Below are positions 13,111-26,100 of a stretch of 64,000 nt of DNA, piece after piece (the stretch's first letter is position 1; every line of letters starts with the position of its first letter). The notes beneath the pieces are model-generated. The model had not been told where the DNA came from. It worked only from the letters and a program-made list of their open reading frames with translations, and did no database searches. Location of the stretch: NCBI GenBank assembly GCA_021904315.1, contig CM038911.1, forward strand, positions 3,040,501-3,104,500. Reading direction: 5' to 3'. The translations under genes were made by a program, and so were the position numbers. Source of the stretch: Sphagnum magellanicum. Taxonomy: Eukaryota; Streptophyta; Sphagnopsida; Sphagnales; Sphagnaceae.

Positions 13111-14563
13111 TTATTCTGAGTCTTCATCCTCATCCGACCAGTCAGGATAGTCAAAAGGTCGATCATTGGCCTCCTCCACTGAATGAAGCTCGCTGTCCCA
13201 TTCCCCGCCTTCCTCCTCAGAAAATGCTGAAACCCTAAAACCTGACTTCAGGCACAGATCCTTGCTGGTTTCTCCTGTATTCTGATCTGAATCATCTCGA
13301 AGCTCTGCAATGTACAAATCTGAATCATCCTGAATCTCATGGCGGAGAGCTTCCTCATTGCTTCGGTCTTCAAAAGCCTCTGATGCCAGTCCCTGTGCTC
13401 TCCCCATTGCTCTGCCAGTTGCCACCTCCTCCCATGAGAAAGAGATATCTGCATGTCGGCTCAGAGTCATAGTTTCACCAACTACGATGATCTGCAAGCG
13501 ATGTAATCGTGCGAGCCTCAAGACATTTGTGAAGTCTGAGTCATCTGAGACGAGGCACAGACACTCCAATCCCCTGTAGAGAAATTACCACAGCCCGCAT
13601 ACATGTGATCAGACAAGGAATTCATGGTATATATCAGAAGGGAAGCGATGCAAAACATTTGTTGGACAAATACCACAGTCCCATATACATGTGATTGAAA
13701 AAGGATTCCATGGTATATATCACAAGGGAACCAATTCAAAACATTTCTTGGATTTTTTCAGAGTATGAAAAAAGAAACCTGTGAATGTAGTGAGTCATGT
13801 GTTTGATCAGAGCTTCATCAGCTGCTTGGGGTCGGTCTTCAACAGTTTTCACAAAGACACCAGCTCTTTTGAGGTCTCCGGCCAAGCCATAGCCAACTTT
13901 AGGAACCAAGATCTCTCGTGCGACGTCGTTGTACCTCTCTTCCTTGTCTGCCAGTTTCTCTTTGTACTTGATCCTGCGCTTGCCTTTGAGATGGCTCAGA
14001 TGGGTCATCCTCTTGTTACGTTCTCTCTCATGCAACTGCTTGAAATGCTTCTTCAAAGCCAATTGTGTCTTGCATTTCCGGCCACAGTAATTACACACAT
14101 AAGGCTCCAGGGGTTTCACCAGTCCTTTGCTTTCTAACACATCCAGCTTCTTCTTCTCTTGTCTCTCTTCCCTTACCCACTGCGGCAAGTAAATGAAAGC
14201 ATGTCGATTCGCATAAGCCACCATGTCCACAACATTCCCAAACTCTGCCGCCGTGTCCCGAAGCCGGAGTGCCGCATCGTAGGGACGCACAGCCTTGGGA
14301 GGTTTGTTATCCAAGTCCCAGAAAACGGCCACACTCCTTCTCCTCCTACTCCTCTCCTCCTCCTGCAACACATCATCAGGACTAAATCTTTCTCTCTCTG
14401 CAATCTCTGATACACTGCACACAACACAAACGGACTTGAATTGCAGATGCGTCTTTGGAAGAAGATGATGCCTGCGAAAAACAAAAGGAATTCGGAGACC
14501 TTCACATGGTTTGTGAGATAGGAGACTGGCTTGAAAAGCTGCCATCACAACTGCAACAACCAC
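13111..14563 (-). CDS. NYN-domain (PIN-like) nuclease family protein with internal C2H2 zinc finger
   Basis: Two exons, 14563-13779 and 13573-13111, join in phase (donor CAG|GT, acceptor CTACAG|G) to give 415 residues. The NYN fold is shown by 'VAVFWDLDNKPP' (acidic DLDN at residues 83-86) and by 'LVSDDSDF' (residues 269-276), which the splice brings into the same protein; these acidic residues form the metal site in PIN/NYN ribonucleases. Between them sits a C2H2 finger, C157-x2-C160-x12-H173-x4-H178, followed by a basic stretch rich in K and R. The C-terminus is very acidic (DWSDEDEDSE). The first 50 residues lack acidic residues until E22 and could hold an organelle transit peptide. Plant relatives are annotated as putative endonucleases; RNA is the likely substrate, by family. 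The ATG at 14563 is the first in frame; later ATGs (residue 7) are possible. Confidence 0.88.
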
Positions 14564-17500
14564 GGAAGCCTACGCCTCCAGGAAGAAGAACACGATGGCA
14601 TCCAATTCGCACACAGCAAATCCGCTTGCTACGAATTTTGCCGCTTGTGGAGCAAATCCTCAGAACGCGAGTCCTGCATTGCGAGCGCCAAACCCTAATC
14701 CTAAAAGCGAAAGCGAGTTCCGGGTATCATAATTTTCTGATACCCTCCAGATCCGGGCTTCATAAATTAACTTTACAAAAGGTTCCGGTTTTCATCTTTT
14801 TAATTAAGAAAAATTATACACCGAGGCGGGTATCAATATTTTAAAAAAATTGAACCCATTCTCACAGTGTTGGTTCTGATCAATTTAAGAACAATAAATT
14901 GTAAATTTTGTTGGTTCTCACAAACTCGTTATTACTTTTTCTTTTTTTTTAAAAAAAAAAATCATAACCAAAATTACAAACAATATATTGATTTTATTTC
15001 TTTTCTTAAAAATAAAAAATCATAAGAAGTAAAGTTTTATTCGTAACCTGATGAAAACACAGCACCAGAACCCTGAGTTTGGTCATACACAAGGTGACAT
15101 TAAAAAAGACCTGGAAAAAATTACATTAGCATTCAAAGGGAGAGGAAAAGGGGGGAATGAAACTCAGAAAACCATCCATTTTTGTGGTAAACTGAGGGCA
15201 ACTTTAGATGAAGGTCCCAAGGTCCAGGGACCAATGAATTCAAGCAATATCGTTGGTCGAAAGCTTTATTAAATTGGTCCCGAGGCATTTAGACAAGGGT
15301 CCAAGACCCAACAAAAATGGCAAATTGAGGCTAAACCTACATGGCACCTGTTTTGGAGGGAAAATCAATTGGTTCGGACCCAAAAAAAAAGAGTGCTAAG
15401 AGGAGAGAGCTCCTGATTTGGAGAACCAAGAATCAGGCTAGGGACCAAGGTACAATCCAACTCAAGGATTCAATTTACTTAAAATCAGTCCAAATTGATT
15501 CCTAGGAAATTGGACCCTGAACCTTTTTCTACAGTGGGCCTGAGTTTAGTGGGCCTGAGTTTCATCCTGTTTTTCCTTTTTCCTGAGCGCCTCCAGTACA
15601 TTACTGTTACATATATTTTCACTTGCTCCTACTTGTACAACTACTATAATTACTCTCAAACCTTGTGCATTAAATGTTAAGTTTCAACATTTCATACTGA
15701 AATTTAATAAAATTTTATCACTTTGTAGATACATTGAAAAAGAGGATAGAAGGAGGCCCAAAGACAATGTAACTTTAAAGATAATTCTAATATTACAAAC
15801 CATTTTTATAAAAAAAAATCTACTTACCTTGGGTACACAATATTATTAGGGGCAAGGGAGTTTTATCTTAGTCAAGATAAAATTCAAAGTGATATCTTGA
15901 GGGTGCAGACAACAATACCCGAGTGATACCTGAAAATATTTTTGATATTTCATCCAAGAAACAAAGGGTTATGAAATTGTTGGGTTGATGAGAGAGCCCA
16001 TATGGTACCTTGTGCTAACTAGTAGGTTGTTAATGAAATGAAGGTTATAAGGTTATGGCTTGTAAATTGTGACTTATTAGCCAAACATCACATTGATATT
16101 CTAATTATGATCAATTATGGATTAGATAAGTGACAATAATGCACATGTCCCTATAAATGGTTGAGATATGTGAATGTTGAGAATATTCATGATAATTAGT
16201 ACACCCAAATATATTATTGAAAATAATTGCTTATGTTGAAGTTTCAAGCTTCAAGTTATGGAACATAAAAAGAGAGTGAGTTATTTAGTTGAGCAATTGG
16301 CATAAACATGCAATTTAGAGGAATTAAGAAGGTTAATTGTTTTTAACTTTTTTCTTTGTTTGGTTTTTCTTTTGCTTAGTAGATCTCTTTCTATTTTTGT
16401 CCATCGTTCATATTTTGGTGGGCACATGCTAATGTGATTTGCTCATTAGGTCTTTTTTTTTTATTGCACAAGTCCACTTTCATGCGTTATTATGTTTTTT
16501 CTCTTGTATTTTTCCTTTTCTTGGTGATAACATTCATATCATTTTGCACATGTTTTTATTGTTTCTTGTGCTTTTGTTTCTTAGTTAGCTTTTGTAGGGT
16601 TTGTGGTTCAAGTTACAAGTGCATGGCTTGGTATCTTTTTAGTTTGCTTCCTAGCTTTTTTTCTCTTATCAATTTTTGTTGCTCTTCAAATAGTATTAGG
16701 ATTTTGGGTGTCCCATTTGGTTTTAACTTTTTTATTTCTTCCTTTTTACAAGATACATTGGATTAAGATGCTCGTCATTTATATATGCTTTTGAGGTTAA
16801 GAGAAATCCAAGTAGCTTTTGGAATTTTTTTGGTGTTTCGTCAAAAAACTTTCTTATTTGTTTCATTTTTTTTCCCTTATTGATCTTTCATTAACATTGG
16901 TGTGAAAACTCCTCCCCTTGAATGTGGTGGTTTACATTCCCCTTTCCATGCAATTCATAAAGATGAAATTAAATTGATTTTAGGGGAACATTTCAGATAA
17001 ATTGCATGATCATTTTTTTTTAGTATCATTTTAAATATGGCTTTTGATTCACATCACATGTCTTGTGTAGGCTTGGGGGTGGATGCATGACTTTTTGCTT
17101 GCTTGATCATGCCATTTTTCTGTTTGGCTTCAAATGTTTTTTCCTTTGTGTTGCACATTGGGTTCAGCCTCCCCATCCTTTAATGTTTAGTTTGACTTAT
17201 TGCGTTTGTGCTCAATTTTTGATCCAATAGGGACCCCCCTTTCTTCGTTGCGCCCATAATGAGAAATGGATTATGTCCCACAATGTCAATCAAGATGCCT
17301 TGATAGATTGAAAGAAGTAAGAAGTGTAAGGTTTCATGTTTTGCATGAACAAAATCATGTCCTTCCATTGCCTTATTTTTAGTTTGCTTGTTGACAAGAT
17401 AACATTATATTATCTATTGATGACATGCACATTTTGGCCAATGTTGTTATTGTTGATCCCATTTGAACATATTTAGTTTTGAATGTTGCTTCGTTTGGTG

Positions 17501-18400
17501 GGGTGGTTACAATAGTGATAGTTCACACAAAAGAATAACTTTACCATGATTTACACTTGATAGATGCGTTTTTTCCTCTTGCCATAGAGTTTTTGATTGT
17601 TTACACCATTAGCAAATGATTTTTTCATCAATGGTGTGATTAGCAACAGGCATCGATGGCCCCCTTTGACTATTTTGTGTGTGTTTTTTTATAGGCAAAG
17701 GGTGTCGATGGCTTTGCAAAGAGCACAAGCCACTTCTATCTTGAGGTGTGTTGTCATTGCAAGTGAAGGCTTTTCAAAACTTATTATTTTTTTAGGTTTT
17801 TCATACTCTTTTTGATATGCTTCTTACAATTGATGGGGAATTTGAAATATGATTTGTTCCTTTGTCTGTTTATGACCCGCTTTGGGATTCGTTTGGTTCA
17901 AACTTGGATTCTCTTTCTTTCTCCTTTGTTTTCCCCTTTTTTGGGTGTTTTGTTTTATTGAGTTTGCTAAGGTTTCATCAATTAAAAAGGTATGAATTTT
18001 TTGACCATCACATGAATCATCTCTAAAAATTGGAATTCCAAGCTCAAAATGGATCTACACTGGTTCTTTGATCTTGTCAGAACCCCTGGTCAAGAGTCTA
18101 TATACCATTACCCACCACTGGGATTGTTTCTTTGAAAAAAAGAGAACAACCCAACACTGGAAACAACTACCTTGGATTAGCCACTAATCCACCTCACTCA
18201 ATAAGGAGGTGAAGGTACCAGTGTTGTGTGCATATCAGAAATGCCACGAAACCCACCCAACTATATCTTATACCAACTGTTCTCACAAAATCAGAAAGCT
18301 GGTAACCAATATTCTCCAAAAAAAAGAAAAAGGAAAGAACAGATCAGAAATCTGCAGTTCTTTGCCAGTTCTTTCACAACTCGTCATACAATTTAATTCA
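14564..18400. other. Promoter side of the NYN gene, then AT-rich non-coding DNA
   Basis: Bases 14564 to about 14760 have gene-like composition and should hold the 5' untranslated region and promoter of the minus-strand NYN gene. Bases 14.8-18.0 kb are AT-rich. Open frames at 16434-16766 and 16603-16794 encode only T-rich hydrophobic peptides and I do not accept them. A stretch at about 15.05-15.55 kb with less AT and repeated 'ggtcc' words may be an old repeat, but no family can be named. Confidence 0.45.
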
Positions 18401-20195
18401 TTTGCTGGAAAATTTTTATTACACTACAGAAGCTGAAACCTTTTATTACACTATGAAATAGCCAAGAAGCCCCTCCAAAAATCATACTCAATTTTGTGTA
18501 CATATATATATGGTAATAATGTACCCATGGTCAACCAACAGATGGCAAGTATAGATAAATCAAACCCACCACACATGGTGAATGTAGTTAAGTGAACCCA
18601 CAAAGTGGATGATCAACACATCACAAAGGATTCAACATAATGTCAAGGAAAATATCAGCCAGGCCCAAACACAAGTGCAATGAAGCAAATGGTGAATAAA
18701 GAATGCCATTCCATGTAAGTGAAACCATTTTCAAATTCTGCAATCAAAATAGTTTAGTGGGATTTGTTGCACACCTAGGCAAATCTCTGACGACCCATGA
18801 TACTTGTGTGGCAACCTGCTGCCACACCCAACTGCTGCACCCAAGAGCTGCTGCACTTAGTACATAATATTCCAACAAATCCAGCTGAGCATTCCTCTGC
18901 ATACTGAACTTCTCCAAGTATTATGCAGAGTTTTGAAATGCAACAACAGTGGAAAACTGTATGGAACAGTGACACTCCATTGTACTGAAAAGTAGCACTT
19001 GATTGTATAGAAAAGCAATAAGAAGGGCTCATTGTCGGCCCCCAATTGTTGCATACTCTCTGTTTACTATGAATTTGGCAGATGAAGTTTGCACTAAAAG
19101 CTTTAGTCCATTGGCAATGTCTAATGCAGTCAGTAGTGAGAAATCTCAGCCTGTAACAATAAGAAGCAGCAAGAGAAAACTGGCTCACCTGTGAATTCTT
19201 GTTTGCTGTTGAAGTTGCAAGGTCATGCTGCCACCGGTCCTTTTGAATCTCTGATGGTGCTTGCTCACAGCATCTGTCTGGTATTCTTCTTCTCTTCACA
19301 TTTTCCCTTTTCTTTTTCCTCCATGAGACAGAACTATGCAAGATCTCATTGAAAACTCTGTGGCAGAGGTTCCAATGCAAGAACCATTGCAAAATCTCAT
19401 GGTCCAGATTTGCATCACTGTTTCCTGCTGCCTCAAGAGCATCATGCCAAAAGCTCCCCATACATACATTTCATGCACATTGCAACTCCATTCCCATGGT
19501 CAACATATGATTGAGCATCTGGCCATCTATCAATTTCTGACATTTAAATACTCAGAAGCAATCAGAACTCTTTTGCAGCCCTCTTGCATTTGCAACCTGA
19601 TAAAAATGCAGTCCTAGAAGGTGTAGAATGATGAAATCTAACAACCTATTGGTAACCCAAGATCTGTTCCTTCATCAACATCAGCCCACTCCATGGTTCT
19701 TTGTCCAAGTAATAAAACTTGTTCTGCGCCAGGTGTTCCATGTAAATCGCACAATGAATTGTGCATTTCCATTTAGAAAAGTGCTAAAGTGCTGTTATCC
19801 ATTTTTCCCTCACCAACAGGTTCAAATTTTGTCTTTGTCACAATTGACAAAAATCATCTTCCAAGTTGTGTACTCTCATGAGAGCTTGCAAATCGAAGCT
19901 CCTGAAATTGACCGAATCTCTGTTGGATCTCTAAAGAACCATGTCCATGGAGTTGGCTGGGTTCAGGGTTTAGGGTTTAATAACTACACTTGCCATATCA
20001 AGTGTAGTTTTATACTTGAATTTTGGCAGTCACTATTATCATAGCTTTACAAAGTCTCACCTCACATCCACATTGTGGAAAGAAAATGGTTTGACAAAAA
20101 CTCGACGTGGGTACATGTTCTAAGACTTTGACAAGACCCATCACTGTTGTGCCAGGCCAACTGACATTCAGGAGGTGAAGTGAAGTGAAGCCAAA
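18400..20195. other. 3' flank of the SET gene with a possible unrecognised exon
   Basis: This stretch is less AT-rich than the DNA to its left. It should hold the 3' untranslated region of the minus-strand SET gene. A minus-strand open frame at 18775-19461 (228 codons) starts MGSFWHDALEAAGN and meets a good splice donor (TCACAG|GTGAGC) near 19192, after about 90 codons; that first part looks more protein-like than the rest. It has no recognised domain, and I leave it as a candidate only. A telomere-like motif lies at 19964-19980. Confidence 0.35.
19964..19980 (+). repeat. Interstitial telomere-like repeat downstream of SET gene
   Basis: Two full TTTAGGG-type units within 'ttcagggtttagggtttaa'. 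It lies past the stop codon of the SET gene. Confidence 0.7.
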
Positions 20196-23100
20196 CTAAT
20201 TTAGAGTTCCTCTGCATTCGGAGGAACCACAAAAGCAAGGAATTTTGTCATCTGCCTCGTCGTAGTTGAACTTGTAGTCATATGTAATCTCCTCGCAAGC
20301 AAATATGTCCCTCTTTGCAAAGAAGATCACCTGCCCCACCACCACATTGCCAAACTCCAATTTCAGGAAACCATGTATGTGCCTCAAAAGAACAGCAGAC
20401 ATTCATTTAAGCAAGCTCCTTACAGTGAACGAGAGTTTAGGGTTGTGTTCTCCAACAGTTCAACAAAAATACCATCACGACATTCAAGTGCTATAACAAC
20501 CTGACAATCAAATATGTCACAAGGGTTGTGATACCTAATACCTTTTTCAGATTGTCGACACAGATCACCTTTGCAACACAATTGGGCTGCACAAGTATCC
20601 ACGCAAACCCGTAGAGGTAAGTAAGTAGTCACTTTGAAGCTATAGCCTTACGTGACGAGTTCATCGCTTTTCTCTGCTCCCAACAAGTTCTATGTATCCA
20701 CTGTAAGTACCAAGGAAAAAACCCTAAACCCTATACCGAAGGGAAAAACTGCTACATTTTGTTTTTGACCCTGATGCAGGAATTTATTACCGAGCATGAA
20801 TGGTTGACAAAGCGTGCAATGCCTCCCTTGCGAGTGGCATCAATAATTTGATCAAAATCTATTCGGAAGAGGTAACATGCACCCTGATATTGCAACCGCT
20901 TTCCAGAGTGGTACTCAACCTCCCGCTTGTCGGCAACCCGTGATCCAACAATCTCCCCTATGTACTCCACAACCTGGTAACATGACAAACAATTATAAGA
21001 TGATGTATGTCTACTTGTATGCCAGATTTTGGGGCTCAAACTACTGGTGCAGCATGTGTAGAATTTTTGCTGAAAGTTTAAACTTTTAGTGACTATCTCT
21101 GAAATTGAACTCTGGTCAAAGATTCCAGCCATATGCTCTTCAGCAGGATCTTTCTAGATCTGGCAGAAATGGCACATCTTGCGCTACAACTGGAGGCTGC
21201 AGGAAAACTTTATTCCCCCAAACCTTTGACAGAAAATTCACAACTGATCTAGAATAGAAGCAGCAGCTGCTTCTTACCATTTCACCCTCAGCAATGAACT
21301 TCTTTGTGTAGAGTCCAAGGGCATGAATTCCTGACTTATATACAGCAAGCCGCGTCCACCCTTTCTTCTGTTTGAATCTCAAATATTCCTGCAATTTCAA
21401 GAAAGGATACAAAGGCAACTGATTTAGTACCCCGGTGATTGATTCTTTCCATAACACAGGAATAATGATTCTGGTCAGCATCTAAACCTGTGCTTTCAGA
21501 GAAATAAGGGACGTATACATCCTGTATATCTAGCCAGCATGTTTGGTCAATCTGCAACAAGCAAGATGGGCTACCTATTCCCCCCCAATTCATTGTCACC
21601 ACACAACTTCAACAAACAACCTGAAACCCTAAACACAATTTTCCCTCCTCGATGATATCATCAAAAGCATAATTCAGAGTTTTCTCAAGGCTCAAAACAC
21701 ATAAAAGGGGATGCTGTCAAAAGGAGCTACAGACAGACCTGATGATCAGACTTCATGACTGGAGGTCAAAGGAGCTACAGAAATACCTAACAATCACACA
21801 TCATGACTGAGGGTCAAAGGAGCTACTACAGACATACCCGACGATCACACTTCATGACTGAGGGTCAAAGGAGCTGCTACAGACATACGCAATGATGACT
21901 GAGGGTCAAAAGAGCTAACTACAGACATACCCGATGATCCCGATGATCACACTTCATGACTGAGTTTGCAGGCTTGATAAATCGTCGTGTGGATGACTTG
22001 CGATCCTTGATGTGCAGCCATGCTGCAACTTGTTCAGGTGTGACAGTGGTGTTCCCTGCTAGATTTAGCTGGTACTGCAACTTGGCTCTTTCTTCCAAAG
22101 ATTGTCTCCCCTTGTAGGCCTGCAAGTGCTCTAAGGAGATAATGGTCAGACTACTACTTTGCTGTTTGCAAGTGTGTCCCAAGCACCAAAGAGGTCAGTG
22201 AACAGAGTTCAGTACCTCATCAAAAGCAATAATGTGAGATCAGGAACTAGCAGGTTTTCAGGGTTTAGGGTTTAGGGTTTTTTGGCAAGGATCAGCCTTA
22301 GAGAAAGATATGGCCAGCTCAAAGTTGCACTGTTATTTCTTATGTAGGTGCAATGCACAAACTGCTTGGAAAATTACCTCTGTGCGTGCACATGTTTCTC
22401 GAGCAGTGACAGGCTGGGAATCCTTGACATCAGCAGCAGTGCCATCCACCATATCCTTTCCACCACTCCCATGCTGCAAGCATCTGCCAAAAAAGCCCAC
22501 TTGGTCGCTTCCATCCTGTACTGTCTCACTCTGTAACAAACCCTGCATGACAAAACAAATCACACATGTATGTCAAACTTTGATGGATCACATGAAACCA
22601 TCTTATGCAAATGTACCTTCTGCCTTCCCTGACATTATATAACTGTAACCCATTGTTTCTTTCACTAACCATGAACATGCAATTTTGTGTTCATTGGGTT
22701 CAAGATGATAGAGAAGCAAATGTAGATTTCCATGGAGACATGTGAACCAATTTGCCAATAAAAAAGAATGGGTTTTCCCCATGACCTTACCTTCTCATGA
22801 GCACACCAAGGATGAAAACGAACAGAACATTTTGGTACCCGGCACTGGATGCAGGATCCACCTTTGCGCTTACAGATGGAGCAGAGCTGCAAGATGGAGG
22901 AAATCAAATATCTTTAGAAACCCTAAACTGACATGCAAATTTTCAGCTTCTAGCAAAAGAGGAGGCATGTTTTTTACACTGGTAAATCAACCCCCTGTGA
23001 GTGAAAGAATCCAGGCTTTCAGTTCAGAAGTACAAAGTACAGTTTTGCTCTTAGCACCCTAGCATCAAATCTAGAGTTCTATTTTGCACCACAGCAATTG

Positions 23101-26100
23101 TCAAGCTGCTTTAAACCAGGAGACAACACAGGAACTCGATCCTTCATGTGAGAGATCACAAAAGTGGGCAAAGGCTTACCAGTTTCCTGCGAGCAACAGA
23201 AACACCTGAGACATCAAAAACCCCCATTGTCCCCATATTGAGGCAGCGGGTGCCAGGCATCCAGAGTGTGCACACCATGTGTGCCCATTGTTTGGCTGCT
23301 GGATCAGCAGCTGCAGCTCGAACTGTATTATCAGATCTCCATGTATCATCTGGCCATTGATCCATGTTGCTTTCAGTGGTAAAGCTGTGGACATCTGGAT
23401 GACTACTGGAAATCTTGCAATCGTCTGGCTTTGAACTACCACAAGCCCTGCAGAAAGACCCATCCTTTGCTGTCTTGCTGCAGCCGCATGATTCGCAGCT
23501 GGCTCTGTTCCCAAAGACTTTGCCTGTTACAACAACTGATGCATCCTCTAGTGACTCAGGCCTGCCATTTGCCAAAGAATGTCCCTCCATCTCTTTTGTG
23601 TGCACATCCAATGCCCTTCTCTCCCTTGCACTTTCAATCTCATGCCATGCCTGCAGCAGTCCATTGACGAAACCTCGAGATTTCTTAACACGGGTCATTG
23701 CTCCACCACCAAAGCCACAGAGCACACAAACCTGCACACACAACACAGCCACTATTAGTTAACAAAACATGAGTAAACAGTTACTAGACTGCAGTACATG
23801 CAACTTCTTTGACCCTACAAAGCCATAGACCATATAGGCAGATGCAATAACGCATTCATTCTGAAATGCTCCCCTTTTCTTGAAGATGAAACCCAAAGAT
23901 AGAGCCCCAAAGCAAATGTGTGCTCACCGGATTGACCACACTAAACTTGCATGTTCTACAAAACCAGGGACCTTTTGGGATCTTGGATACCCCATAACAT
24001 GCCTGATGAACCTGTCAGTCCAAAACAGAAACAGGAGATCTGATCAGGATAAAATCACACTGACAAACCTAATCACCACAGTGGCTGAGCAAGCCAGATT
24101 TGCAAACCTTCTGCAGACAAAGTGCCAACCCAAATCTGGTCTTCAAACACAACTCTGGATTTTCAGCACAAATCAAGACCCAAAACAACCAATAGCCTAC
24201 TCTGACCTTGACATCCAGCATCAATCTTCAATGAGGAGAAACAATCTCCTTTAGAAAAGGCATAAGAAGAAGAAGCAGTTGGTTGGGCATCACCTTCACA
24301 GCGCAGCGACCACAGGACAGAAGCCTGTTGAAGCAGTCAGTCATAGATGTACCACTGCAAACATCACAGCCCGTATGTTGACCAGCGTTGGCAAAACCAG
24401 AGGCTTCTGCTCCTTTGCTCTTCTGTAAAGCAGAAGTCTTCTCTCCACATTCCAAGGGCGGACATTTGCCCTTTTTTGCAGCCTTTGCACTGTTCAAAGG
24501 GCTCTCAAGCTTTGACTTCTTCAGCTTGTATTTGTGGGGAGAAGGCACATCAAAACTGCAACACCAACCGACCGACCGACCACTTTCAGCAAAACAGTTG
24601 TCCAGCTAAGAAAACTATCAGGGTTTAGGGTTTAAGGCTTAGGGTTTAGACCCTGTCTCAAACCCACAGAATACTGCATGTCAAGTTACCTCTCAGGAAT
24701 TTTGTCCTTCATGTCCATGTTCCCCTTCTTGATCTTCAGTCTCTTGGCAGAGACATCAAAACCTTTGGATGACTCACGAGCTCTCTTCAGCAAAGGTGAT
24801 CTCTCATGATCTGCAGTCACACCTTTTGCTTGAATCTCCTTTGGCGTTCTTGGATGCCTGGCCACATACTGTACCACCTTGTTGACCTTTGCATTCTTGG
24901 GATCCATAAGTACTTCTTTCATTTGACTCCACTTTGCACCCACTTTGCTAGGGTAACCCAGCTTTCTTGATGGCATGATGTCAGAAGCAGCATCATTATA
25001 AAAACCGGGCCTTGGAATCCCAGTGCCTACTTCTGGACGGAATGTCACACATTTCACATCCACAACACAAGAAGCATTTTGATGATGAACTTGTGCTGAG
25101 CTCTCTCCTCCCTCTGCAACTGCAGATTCATTGCCGAGATCTGACTGGGCATCTTCGCTCCTATGCCACTCAACGTTCCTTCGCCTTGGTGGGTTTGTCC
25201 TGATGGACCGCCCACTTCGAGGGATGGTATCTACGCTCTCCTGGAAGGTGGTGGGTGGTGATGGCGTATCATGCTTGTGAGCTTCCAGCAAATGTATGCC
25301 CTCTTCAACAAAATCAAAAACCTCTGCCCCTTGCCCAGGCAGCTGGTTACTCTTGCCACTTAACTCCAACAGACTCCGAACTTTCCGAGCCTCCTCCTTA
25401 TGCAAGACTCTCAAACCCTTGATCACCTTTTTTGGGTCCTTCAGTGGAAGTTGGGGGACTTTCTCTTGGTCAACATGGGTGATGGGTTTGGTAGCCATAT
25501 CCACTTGTGGTGAATCTCCCTTCTTGTGGGCTCTAACATCAGCAGCTCCCTTCAGAGCCTCCCTAACTGTTGTCCTAGACTTAGAGGAGGGTATGGGTTC
25601 AGCAGGCTGCTTCAGTATGTCACTCAAAGACACCATCCGTCCATTTCGGGGACTTGGGCATCTGTTTGGTATCCTGACACTCCTGAAATTCTCTGTCATG
25701 TGATGGGACAATACATGATTTGTTTGAGCCTTGGTTGTGACAGCAGGAGTGTTAGATCCTGAATCCCTCTTCTTCAGGAAAGACACTTTTGTTGTGTCAG
25801 AGTTGTCTAACAACGACACTTGAGCCAGCTTCTCTACAGGAGCAAGAATCCCTGAGCCACCATCTATCCCTGAGTGTTTACCGGGGCCAAGATTTGTGCG
25901 CAGAGCTCTTTTTGCTTTCTGCCGATTCACCCCTTGAGGCACTCGTAACAAAACCGTTTCATTCTTGCGCTGGGGCACCTGAGTAGTGCCTTCTCCTTCA
26001 CCATTTGTGATTGTTTCAACAGTGCGTTCTTTACCTTGAGCAACTGACGCACTTGAATGGTTGTCACTTCCAAGCGGAACCCTTCGCCATTTCAATGCCT

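Noticed and set aside
16434-16794. Overlapping hydrophobic frames
   Set aside because: F/L/C-rich peptides from poly-T DNA in two overlapping frames; not protein-like.
21488-21551. Longer version of SET exon 15 ending at 21488
   Set aside because: Its 64-base length breaks the phase to the next exon; the shorter version ending at 21519 keeps it, though the exon may also be skipped altogether.
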